From Paenibacillaceae bacterium GAS479 (GTDB lineage Bacteria > Bacillota > Bacilli > Paenibacillales > Paenibacillaceae): a DNA stretch of 64,000 nt. The notes beneath the pieces were generated by a model. It was not told the origin of the DNA, did not search any database, and worked only from the letters and a program-made list of their open reading frames with translations. Positions 57,918-64,000 of this stretch are shown in pieces. Position 1 is the first letter of the stretch, and every line of letters begins with the position of its first letter. A program made the translations under genes and the position numbers. Location: the NCBI GenBank assembly GCA_900105225.1, contig LT629764.1:3179501-3243500 (forward strand), given 5' to 3'.

Positions 57918-57947
57918 TTGACGGTCTTGTTGTGAATATATTATGGT
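57918..57947 (+). promoter_or_regulatory. Promoter of the secreted small protein
   Basis: TTGACG (57918-57923) and TATGGT (57942-57947) with 18-nt spacing in an AT-rich region. A predicted leader of ~100 nt precedes the gene. Confidence 0.5.
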
Positions 57948-58056
57948 ATATAAAGGTTGTTGTATGAATGTTTCGATCATTTTAATCGGTGTTTTCAGCT
58001 TCTACATCTATTATATTTAGAGGCTGCATACATAAAATGAAATAGGAGGTATTTTA

Positions 58057-58437
58057 ATGAAGGTAATTTTTAAAAAACAAGTTGTGGCAGGAGTCGTATT
58101 GGGTTGTTTATTGCTTCCCGCTGCAATGATAGGGGCCGCAGGCACACAAGTTTCGGGAACGCTCAACACACGAAATCCTTTAACTTCCGGACCTCAAGGA
58201 TATGCCTATACGTATGGGTTCCAGACGATAACTGCGAAAGTTACCGCCAGTAAAGAGGGCTATACTACAACGTCATTGACCGCTTCTAAAAACGCGGGGA
58301 GTTCTGCGAACTCGGTAGAAACAGACTGGCTTACAGGACCGACATACGCATCTGCCGGTACCACATTCAATTCCGTTCACACTGGATATAATATTGATGG
58401 AGTCTATCAAACTTTATATTCAAGCAAGAGCTTCTAA
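58057..58437 (+). CDS. Secreted small protein, bacteriocin-like candidate
   Basis: 126 residues. A signal peptide (QVVAGVVLGCLLLPAAMIGAAG) is followed by ~97 mature residues very rich in Thr, Ser, Gly and Tyr with no Cys (GYAYTYGFQTITAKVTASKEG; TGYNIDGVYQTLYSSKSF). This suggests a beta-sandwich secreted directly by Sec. AGGAGG lies 8 nt before the ATG. A strong terminator follows, so it would be expressed in excess of the ABC genes downstream. The size, composition and position recall secreted Sec-dependent bacteriocins with MacB-type immunity transporters, but the sequence lacks the features of lactococcin 972 that I know. Confidence 0.6.
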   Translation: MKVIFKKQVVAGVVLGCLLLPAAMIGAAGTQVSGTLNTRNPLTSGPQGYAYTYGFQTITAKVTASKEGYTTTSLTASKNAGSSANSVETDWLTGPTYASAGTTFNSVHTGYNIDGVYQTLYSSKSF

Positions 58438-58473
58438 TCTGATCAAAAGCTATATGTAATTGAGGAGAAATAA

Positions 58474-58512
58474 AAATTATCTCGACGATGAACTTATCGT
58501 CGAGATAATTTT
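58474..58512 (+). terminator. Perfect 16-bp stem terminator
   Basis: AAATTATCTCGACGAT / ATCGTCGAGATAATTT with a 6-nt loop, 36 nt past the secreted-protein stop. The intron relic starts 5 nt later. Confidence 0.88.
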
Positions 58513-58516
58513 CTAT

Positions 58517-58762
58517 GTGCACCCAGTATGGGTGCTATCTCTAGGGTTCAATTCCCGAATGGTGAAGACAGTAGGTATCCATAGCTTAAGGCGAGGGTGT
58601 CCATCGTGAGGTCGAATCTGAAGGAAGCTGGCGGCAGATCTCCGGTCTGAGGAGCTTAACGGTTTGATACAAACTATTGCGGAATAGGCCATGAACCGCC
58701 GTATACCGAACGGTACGTACGGTGGTGTGAGAGGTCGGGGGCTGGCGCCCCTCCTATTCGAT
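58517..58762 (+). mobile_element. Shrunken group II intron relic
   Basis: It begins GTGCACCCAGTATGGGTGC, a bacterial group II intron 5' end, and ends with domain V (GAACCGCCGTATACCG..CGGTACGTACGGTGG, about 58693-58735) and domain VI (GGGGGCTGGCGCCCCTCCTA) finishing TATTCGAT. Only ~246 nt remain. Most of domain I and everything else up to the domain IV end, including any reverse transcriptase gene, are missing. It belongs to a different class from the intact intron at 55.9 kb. Confidence 0.8.
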
Positions 58763-58776
58763 TTGAGGGGAGAAAG

Positions 58777-59700
58777 ATGAGGAAATATAGAGTTTTTATT
58801 ATAACAACATTGATAACAACAAGCATTGTGGGTATATGTGCTTTTTTGTTCATATTTTTCTTTGGAGTGAAAGAAAGTTATCAACTATCGTCAGAAGTTT
58901 CTTTTTCGAATCAAAAAGGGATAATAAAGGGATATTTAATTGATTTTAATGATTTTAAAAATAAAGACGGGAATTTTCAACTTCAAATAGGATTAGGGAG
59001 TAATGAAGATAGAGAGATAGATTTTGAGATTTCTTCATTAATTAATTATGAGCAAAAAAAATTTAGAATTATTGAGTCAAACAGTGAAATGACAAGTTCG
59101 ATTTTATCTGTAAGAAAAAACAAAAAGAGTGTAACTATAATAATAGATAAAGATGAATTTAAGTTGTATAGAAATAAGTTGGTATTGAATGTAAGACAGG
59201 ATATAAAGCAGTTGAGCTATAAAAATAAATTGGTGAGAGATTCGACCACTCTTAATTTTACGTTCTATGTTGTCAATAAAAATGGAAAAAAACAAGATAG
59301 CGAAGTGAAAAAACATCCCGGGCGTGTAGTTGAAACTCCACTGGGGGATGATAAACAAACCGTTATATTTAATATCGTTTCCCCTCTTAAGAAGGGGGCC
59401 TTGATTAAAGTCGGAAAAGGTGAAGATATTTTAGTGAATTTAAATATAGGAGGAAATAATTCGAGAAATTATCTCGTTTGGGCTTATCTAAATTCAAATC
59501 AAGTTAAAATAAATGGATCTCCATATATTAATTTTGAAATTAGTGAAAACAAGATAGGCGCTGCTGAATTGAAAATAGAGAATAGTTTTCAGCCGGGTGT
59601 TTACGAATTGGAACTGTATTGTGTACCATCGCCTGAAGATATCACTAGAAATTTAAAGGAAGTAATCTCGGCCAAAAGGTATACAGTAAAGGTGGAGTAA
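58777..59700 (+). CDS. Membrane-anchored extracellular protein of the ABC cluster
   Basis: 307 residues. One N-terminal helix (VFIITTLITTSIVGICAFLFIFFF) and an extracytoplasmic part of beta-type composition (RKNKKSVTIIIDKDEFKLYRNKLVLNV). AT-rich, with GAGGGGAGAAAG before the ATG. No family recognised. The place of the gene, 2 nt before the first permease, suggests an accessory (adaptor-like) subunit, although the coiled coil typical of MacA adaptors is not apparent. Confidence 0.55.
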   Translation: MRKYRVFIITTLITTSIVGICAFLFIFFFGVKESYQLSSEVSFSNQKGIIKGYLIDFNDFKNKDGNFQLQIGLGSNEDREIDFEISSLINYEQKKFRIIESNSEMTSSILSVRKNKKSVTIIIDKDEFKLYRNKLVLNVRQDIKQLSYKNKLVRDSTTLNFTFYVVNKNGKKQDSEVKKHPGRVVETPLGDDKQTVIFNIVSPLKKGALIKVGKGEDILVNLNIGGNNSRNYLVWAYLNSNQVKINGSPYINFEISENKIGAAELKIENSFQPGVYELELYCVPSPEDITRNLKEVISAKRYTVKVE

Positions 59701-59702
59701 TC

Positions 59703-60827
59703 ATGTATCGATTTATCTTTAGGCAATGGAAAAACAGGAGAATAACCGTGATGCTAATCGTTATTGGTTTTTTTATTGGTAGCTTAGTTATGTCACTTGG
59801 AACAAGCGCGGCTAAGGAATCAATGGAATATATAAAGGATCAAAAGGGTGGAGATCCTGAACAACAATTAGATATTTTTTTATCTGACGAGGGTGAATGG
59901 AATCAAAAAGATACTGAAAATATAGTTGAAAGAATAAGCGAATTTGGAGAAATACAGCTTCTTAGCTTAGAGAGTCGAAAGCTGGATCAGTACGGTGACA
60001 CGTTTCCCGTCGTGCCGGTGTTATTTTATGAGGAAGAGAATTGGCATATTCCACTTGTGTCAGGGAAGTACTTTTCGACAAAAGACATGGAAGAGAAAAA
60101 AATTATACTTGGTAAGAGTATTGCCGAAAAGCATAAGATTCAATTAGGCGATCAATTAGAAATGGCAGGAGTATCTTTTACCGTTATTGGTATTGGTGGA
60201 CGTTCAACAAGAGAAACTTCATGGGAGCATGCTATATATATGCCTTGGAAAAGTTATCGTGATCTATACGGTGATTTTTTCTTGAAAGAAAAAAATGCTG
60301 TTAGCATTCGTCTGAAAAGTGGGAAAGATCAGTTTGAACAGGTTAGTAAAGAATTCACAGAGATGGCGAATCTGAAAGGGATTCAATTGATTTATAAGGA
60401 AGTTAATGATGTAGATAGTAGTTCATTACGAAATACACTTGTTATAACCACAGTTTCTACAGTACTCATCTATACGATAGCGATTATAAATATTGTTTAT
60501 TTGATGTTATATTGGGTGATGGAGCGAAGGAGAGAAATTGGTATTTTTAAAGCTATAGGTGCGAATAACAGATATATTGCAAAAGTTATTGTGCTTGAAT
60601 TGTTGTTGATGTCTGTCATTGGCGGATCACTAGCTGTTTTGATGCAGTATTTAATGATGATACTTTTCTCTGGACCTTTAATTAAGGCGGGGATTTCTAT
60701 CCAAGTATCTTGGCTGAATTTATTTTCTGCGCTGGGAGTATCGTTGTTTTTTGGAATGATTTCATCGATATCTCCAATTATAAAAGTAATACGGCTTGAT
60801 CCGATTCATGTAATTCATCTTAAGTGA
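59703..60827 (+). CDS. MacB/FtsX-type ABC permease, first subunit
   Basis: 374 residues. One N-terminal helix (ITVMLIVIGFFIGSLVMSLG), a large outside domain, then three helices with the FtsX motif MERRREIGIFKAIGANNRYIAKVIVLELLLMSVIGG. The end IRLDPIHVIHLK is usual. Family members expel peptides and drugs or act as mechanotransmitters; subunits pair with the ATPase encoded downstream. Confidence 0.85.
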   Translation: MYRFIFRQWKNRRITVMLIVIGFFIGSLVMSLGTSAAKESMEYIKDQKGGDPEQQLDIFLSDEGEWNQKDTENIVERISEFGEIQLLSLESRKLDQYGDTFPVVPVLFYEEENWHIPLVSGKYFSTKDMEEKKIILGKSIAEKHKIQLGDQLEMAGVSFTVIGIGGRSTRETSWEHAIYMPWKSYRDLYGDFFLKEKNAVSIRLKSGKDQFEQVSKEFTEMANLKGIQLIYKEVNDVDSSSLRNTLVITTVSTVLIYTIAIINIVYLMLYWVMERRREIGIFKAIGANNRYIAKVIVLELLLMSVIGGSLAVLMQYLMMILFSGPLIKAGISIQVSWLNLFSALGVSLFFGMISSISPIIKVIRLDPIHVIHLK

Positions 60828-60839
60828 GGTGATATTCAC

Positions 60840-62060
60840 TTGATAAGACTTATTTATCAATCAGTTTCAAACAAAAAGAATCAATTTTTTTTGTTGGTGG
60901 TACAGTTTACTATTGGTTTTTCTGCATTACTATTTGGATTGGGTTGTGTGTTTAATATAATGGAGTATAAAAAAACTATTGAATCTCTAAGTCCACTTGA
61001 TGCAGTTCATGCTTATATTGATGAGGATAACTATCTTTTTGACAATGAAAAAGGTCTTGAAAGTAAATATATCAGGGTTTTCGAGAGATTGAAGAAGGAA
61101 GGGTTAGTAAAAAAAATCGGAATATTTGAGACGATGTATGTTTATGATGATATCAGCTCGCAAGAACTAAAAAATGAATCGCGTTTGTATGTTCTTAATG
61201 ATGATAGTTTAGCAATGTCAAATCTCCATTTGAACAAAGGTTCATTAGAGCCATTACTGAATTATAAAAGTTCTATGGATTATGTACCGGTTATCGTTAG
61301 TGCCTCATTCAAAACTAAATATAAAGTCGGTCAGACATATTTGTTATATTATATGGATGCTCAAAAGAATGAATATACAAAAAAGAAAATCAAGGTAGTT
61401 GGGATGTTGGATTCTTCTACTCGCTTTTGGTCTGGTGGTGCTACTTATATTAGTGAAAATATCACCAACAATAAAAAGTTCATTTTAGCACCTCAATTTA
61501 AACCATTTGAATTGCCTATGTCATACGCATACAATTCCTTATTTCAACTGCCTGAAAACAAAAAAAATAAAGATGGCTTGATAGAGATTTCCTCGGTGTT
61601 TAAAAGCAGCGGTTTAAATGCAAAATATTCCCTCTTGAAAGATGAAATAAATGCATATAATGAACGTAGGAAAATAGTTACTATAAGCACTACAGTATTT
61701 GCTTCTATTTTGTTGTTGCTGGCTTTGCTAGGAAGTATCGGCGCCATTTTAGCCAGTATATCCACGAGGTATAAAGACTTTGGGATTTTCTATTCTATTG
61801 GATTTACCAAAATGAATATAATCAGGCTGGTTATCGGTGAGGTAGTGTCAGTTTTTCTCATCTCTTTTATTTTGTCTGTTCTTATTTTAAAACTCCTGCT
61901 CTCGACTTTATTGATTGATGAGGCACTGACAATTAATTTTTTTGTTATATTCATTTCATTTGCAATAATGATAACCTGTATTGTTATATCGGCTATCGTT
62001 CCATTTGTCAAACTCAAAAATATTGAACCAATCGAACTGATTAAAGGAGCGAATGGATAG
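60840..62060 (+). CDS. MacB/FtsX-type ABC permease, second subunit
   Basis: 406 residues, from TTG at 60840 with GTGAGGTGAT upstream. First helix QFFLLVVQFTIGFSALLFGLG, outside domain to ~275, then three helices with ISTRYKDFGIFYSIGFTKMNIIRLVIGEVVSVFLISF. The end VPFVKLKNIEPIELIKGANG fits FtsX. It overlaps no neighbour but its stop TAG is followed at once by the ATPase ATG. The two permeases probably form a heterodimer. Confidence 0.85.
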   Translation: MIRLIYQSVSNKKNQFFLLVVQFTIGFSALLFGLGCVFNIMEYKKTIESLSPLDAVHAYIDEDNYLFDNEKGLESKYIRVFERLKKEGLVKKIGIFETMYVYDDISSQELKNESRLYVLNDDSLAMSNLHLNKGSLEPLLNYKSSMDYVPVIVSASFKTKYKVGQTYLLYYMDAQKNEYTKKKIKVVGMLDSSTRFWSGGATYISENITNNKKFILAPQFKPFELPMSYAYNSLFQLPENKKNKDGLIEISSVFKSSGLNAKYSLLKDEINAYNERRKIVTISTTVFASILLLLALLGSIGAILASISTRYKDFGIFYSIGFTKMNIIRLVIGEVVSVFLISFILSVLILKLLLSTLLIDEALTINFFVIFISFAIMITCIVISAIVPFVKLKNIEPIELIKGANG

Positions 62061-62741
62061 ATGAGCTTCATCAAGCTAAATGAAGTCAATAAATATTTTG
62101 AGGTCGGGGACAGAAAGAGTATTTTAACAGATATATCTCTGCAAATACAAAGCGGAGAAATGGTTTCCATTATGGGACCTTCGGGATCAGGGAAGACAAC
62201 ATTACTGAACATTTTAGGTCTTCTCGATCGTCCTACTAGCGGTTTCTATTATTTAGATGAATTAGATACCAATCAGTTTAATGATAAAGAGAGGGCGTTT
62301 GCGAGAAATGAGAAGATAGGTTTTGTATTCCAGAGTTTTAACTTAATTAATGAATTGTCTGCGCTGGAGAATGTTAAGTTGAAATATCAATTTTATAATT
62401 TACACAGTAAAAAAAGAGTGAGTCATAAAGAGGCAATAAAAAGAAGTAAAGATGCGCTGCAATTAGTAGGTTTAGAAGAGCATTTTAATAAGAGACCTTT
62501 ACAACTTTCAGGAGGACAGCAACAAAGAGTGGCGATTGCTCGTGCAATCGTGAATCATCCAACGTTTATCTTGGCTGATGAACCAACCGGAGCGCTCGAC
62601 TCAGAGACGGCAGAAGGAGTTATGGATATATTTAAACAATTAAATCAAGCTGGTAAGACAATCATTGTTGTTACACACAATACGGATGTTGCGAATCTTT
62701 GTGATCGTATTATTCAGTTAAAGGATGGATCGATAACTTGA
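62061..62741 (+). CDS. MacB/LolD-type ABC ATPase
   Basis: 226 residues. Walker A GPSGSGKTTLLNILGLLDRPT-type (positions ~37-44), Q-loop IGFVFQSFNLINELSALENV, signature LSGGQQQRVAIARA, Walker B FILADEPTGALD and switch VVTHNTD. It drives the two FtsX permeases. The stop codon TGA falls inside the first copy of the 51-bp repeat (ACTTGAGAGCGCTGG), so the final residues may have been altered by the repeat insertion. Confidence 0.92.
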   Translation: MSFIKLNEVNKYFEVGDRKSILTDISLQIQSGEMVSIMGPSGSGKTTLLNILGLLDRPTSGFYYLDELDTNQFNDKERAFARNEKIGFVFQSFNLINELSALENVKLKYQFYNLHSKKRVSHKEAIKRSKDALQLVGLEEHFNKRPLQLSGGQQQRVAIARAIVNHPTFILADEPTGALDSETAEGVMDIFKQLNQAGKTIIVVTHNTDVANLCDRIIQLKDGSIT

Positions 62742-62801
62742 GAGCGCTGGAGGTAGATTCGTGAGTGAAATCAAGTAGCAAAAGCTACTTGAGAGCGCTG
62801 G
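62736..62801. repeat. Third locus of the 51-bp repeat, one unit plus a partial
   Basis: ACTTGAGAGCGCTGG occurs at 62736 and again at 62787, exactly 51 bp apart. The full unit contains CAAGTAGCAAAAGCTACTTG (62772-62791), identical to the hairpin of array 2. It begins within the ATPase stop codon. Confidence 0.85.
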
Positions 62802-62828
62802 AAGCAGCGGCAATGGGTAAAAGAAGTA

Positions 62829-62863
62829 TCAGCCCGGCTCCCGTCATACGAGGGCCGGGCTGA
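62829..62863 (-). terminator. Terminator after hemL
   Basis: TCAGCCCGGC / GCCGGGCTGA stem with TACTTCTTTTA on the minus strand. Confidence 0.8.
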
Positions 62864-62894
62864 TTGACGTTTATTTGATGCGAATGGAGTAGTC

Positions 62895-64000
62895 TCAGCG
62901 AGCCATCTCGGAAAAAGCAGATGCCGCCGCTTCCAGCGTGCGGGCGATGTCTTCCTCCGTATGGGCGGTTGTCAGGAACCAAGCTTCGTATTTTGACGGA
63001 GCTAAGCAGATTCCGCGCTCCAGCATAAGGCGGAAGAATTGGGCGAACTGTTCGCCGTCGGTGTCCTGCGCCTGCTCGTAGTCCGTGATCGGATGATCGC
63101 AGAAATGCGTGGAAAAGGCTCCGCGAATCCGGTTCACCGTCAGCGGAATGCCATGGCGGGAAGCCAGATCGGCAAGCCCGTCCGCTAAACCGGCGGCAAG
63201 TTTGTTCATACGGTCGTATATGCCTGGCTCCTGCAGAACTTCGAGGCAAGCGATGCCGCTTGCGATGGAGGCTGGGTTGCCAGCCATCGTGCCAGCTTGA
63301 TAAGCCGGGCCGAGCGGCGCGACCTGCTCCATAATTTCCTTGCGGCCGCCGTAGGCGCCGATCGGCAGGCCTCCGCCGATGATTTTGCCAAGCGCCGTGA
63401 GATCAGGCTCAATCGCTGCTTGGTCAGGGAACGCGCCGAATGTCTGGGCGGTGCCATAGTGGAAGCGGAAACCCGTGATGACTTCGTCATAAATGACGAT
63501 GGCTCCGGCTTCGCGGGTGAGACGGCATAGCTCCTCAAGGAAGCCTGGATGCGGCATAACCATGCCGAAGTTGCCGACAATCGGCTCTACCATGACGGCT
63601 GCAGTCTCGTCGCCCCAGCGTTCAAGGGCGGCTTTCAGCGCGGGAATATCGTTGAACGGAACGGTAATGACTTCGCTGGCGATGCTCTGCGGGATGCCGG
63701 CGCTGTCTGGAATGCCCAGCGTGGAAGGCCCGGAGCCTGCTGCAACGAGCACAAGATCGGAATGGCCGTGGTAACAGCCGGCGAATTTGATGATTTTATT
63801 GCGGCCCGTGTAGGCGCGCGCGACACGAATCGTCGTCATGACCGCTTCGGTGCCGGAGTTGACAAAGCGGACTTTGTCGAGCGATGGAATGGCATCTTTA
63901 AGCATGCGAGCCATATGGATTTCCAGTTCTGTCGGTGTGCCGTACAGCACGCCACTTGCGGCCGCGCGACTGATTGCTTCGGTAATATGTGGATGTGCAT
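62895..64000 (-). CDS. hemL: Glutamate-1-semialdehyde 2,1-aminomutase, partial
   Basis: The frame is open through the right edge (the edge residues read [22 protein letters not shown]), so the N-terminus is outside the window. About 367 of the usual ~430 residues are visible. It has [43 protein letters not shown] and the PLP-Lys region [18 protein letters not shown]. It makes 5-aminolevulinate for haem from glutamate-1-semialdehyde. It could be the second GSA-type paralogue found in Bacillales. Normal codon use, unlike the AT-rich island to its left. Confidence 0.92.
   Translation of the reverse strand, partial: AHPHITEAISRAAASGVLYGTPTELEIHMARMLKDAIPSLDKVRFVNSGTEAVMTTIRVARAYTGRNKIIKFAGCYHGHSDLVLVAAGSGPSTLGIPDSAGIPQSIASEVITVPFNDIPALKAALERWGDETAAVMVEPIVGNFGMVMPHPGFLEELCRLTREAGAIVIYDEVITGFRFHYGTAQTFGAFPDQAAIEPDLTALGKIIGGGLPIGAYGGRKEIMEQVAPLGPAYQAGTMAGNPASIASGIACLEVLQEPGIYDRMNKLAAGLADGLADLASRHGIPLTVNRIRGAFSTHFCDHPITDYEQAQDTDGEQFAQFFRLMLERGICLAPSKYEAWFLTTAHTEEDIARTLEAAASAFSEMAR

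Noticed and set aside
58057-58437. Lactococcin 972 assignment for the secreted small protein
   Set aside because: The typical mature start (EGTW-type) and aromatic C-terminus are absent; only size, Sec signal and transporter neighbourhood agree.

Overview
This 64-kb window looks like the chromosome of a spore-forming Paenibacillus-type firmicute. The grounds are the gene families present: an LplB/YtcP-type sugar importer with YesM/YesN regulators, a DctB/DctS/DctR malate system, a PCYCGC lipoprotein, YjcZ-like small membrane proteins, and type I-C cas genes. Strong AGGAGG-type ribosome sites also fit. No tRNA or rRNA genes were recognised. Most genes are moderately GC-rich. Two blocks (41.3-44.6 kb and 57.9-62.7 kb) are visibly AT-rich and look acquired.

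Layout: 1-9.8 kb holds the end of a type I-C CRISPR-Cas operon (cas8c partial, cas7c, cas4, cas1, cas2), its leader, and a very large array of 80 near-identical 32-nt repeats plus two decayed terminal ones. 9.8-16.7 kb is a C4-dicarboxylate/malate locus: transporter DctA, malic enzyme, response regulator, sensor kinase and binding-protein co-sensor DctB. 17-19.3 kb holds uridine kinase and then about 1.6 kb of unrelated tandem repeats. 19.3-29.9 kb encodes an oligosaccharide ABC importer, its two-component system and a GH5 glycosidase. Its response regulator carries low-complexity repeats inside the receiver domain. 29.9-30.8 kb is a tandem pair of type I toxin-antitoxin modules. 31-35.3 kb has an OmpR-type two-component system with two PepSY-type acidic proteins.

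35.4-41.3 kb contains a Hanks-type kinase divergent from a tiny Ser/His/Tyr-rich protein, a pair of YjcZ-like paralogues in opposite orientation, a PCYCGC lipoprotein, a TipA-like MerR regulator and a DUF4091 protein. 41.3-44.6 kb is an AT-rich ABC transporter with a divergent 32-aa exported peptide. 44.8-54.3 kb is ordinary chromosome: PAP2 phosphatase, alpha-amylase with CcpA-type operators, phosphoglycerate-mutase-like and DUF6886 proteins, GNAT, MerR plus MFS pump, and a secreted protein. 54.36-57.85 kb is an IS66-family element abutting an intact group II intron. 57.9-62.74 kb is a secreted small protein followed by a MacB/FtsX-type ABC system, with a shrunken group II intron relic between them. 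The window ends in hemL.

Points most worth a second look: two CRISPR spacers that look like fossils of mis-positioned integration; a 51-bp hairpin repeat at three loci with exactly the same period; the receiver domain split by minisatellites; the kinase/Ser-rich peptide pair; the duplicated toxin-antitoxin modules with a compensatory terminator change; and the secreted peptide/ABC island with the intron relic.
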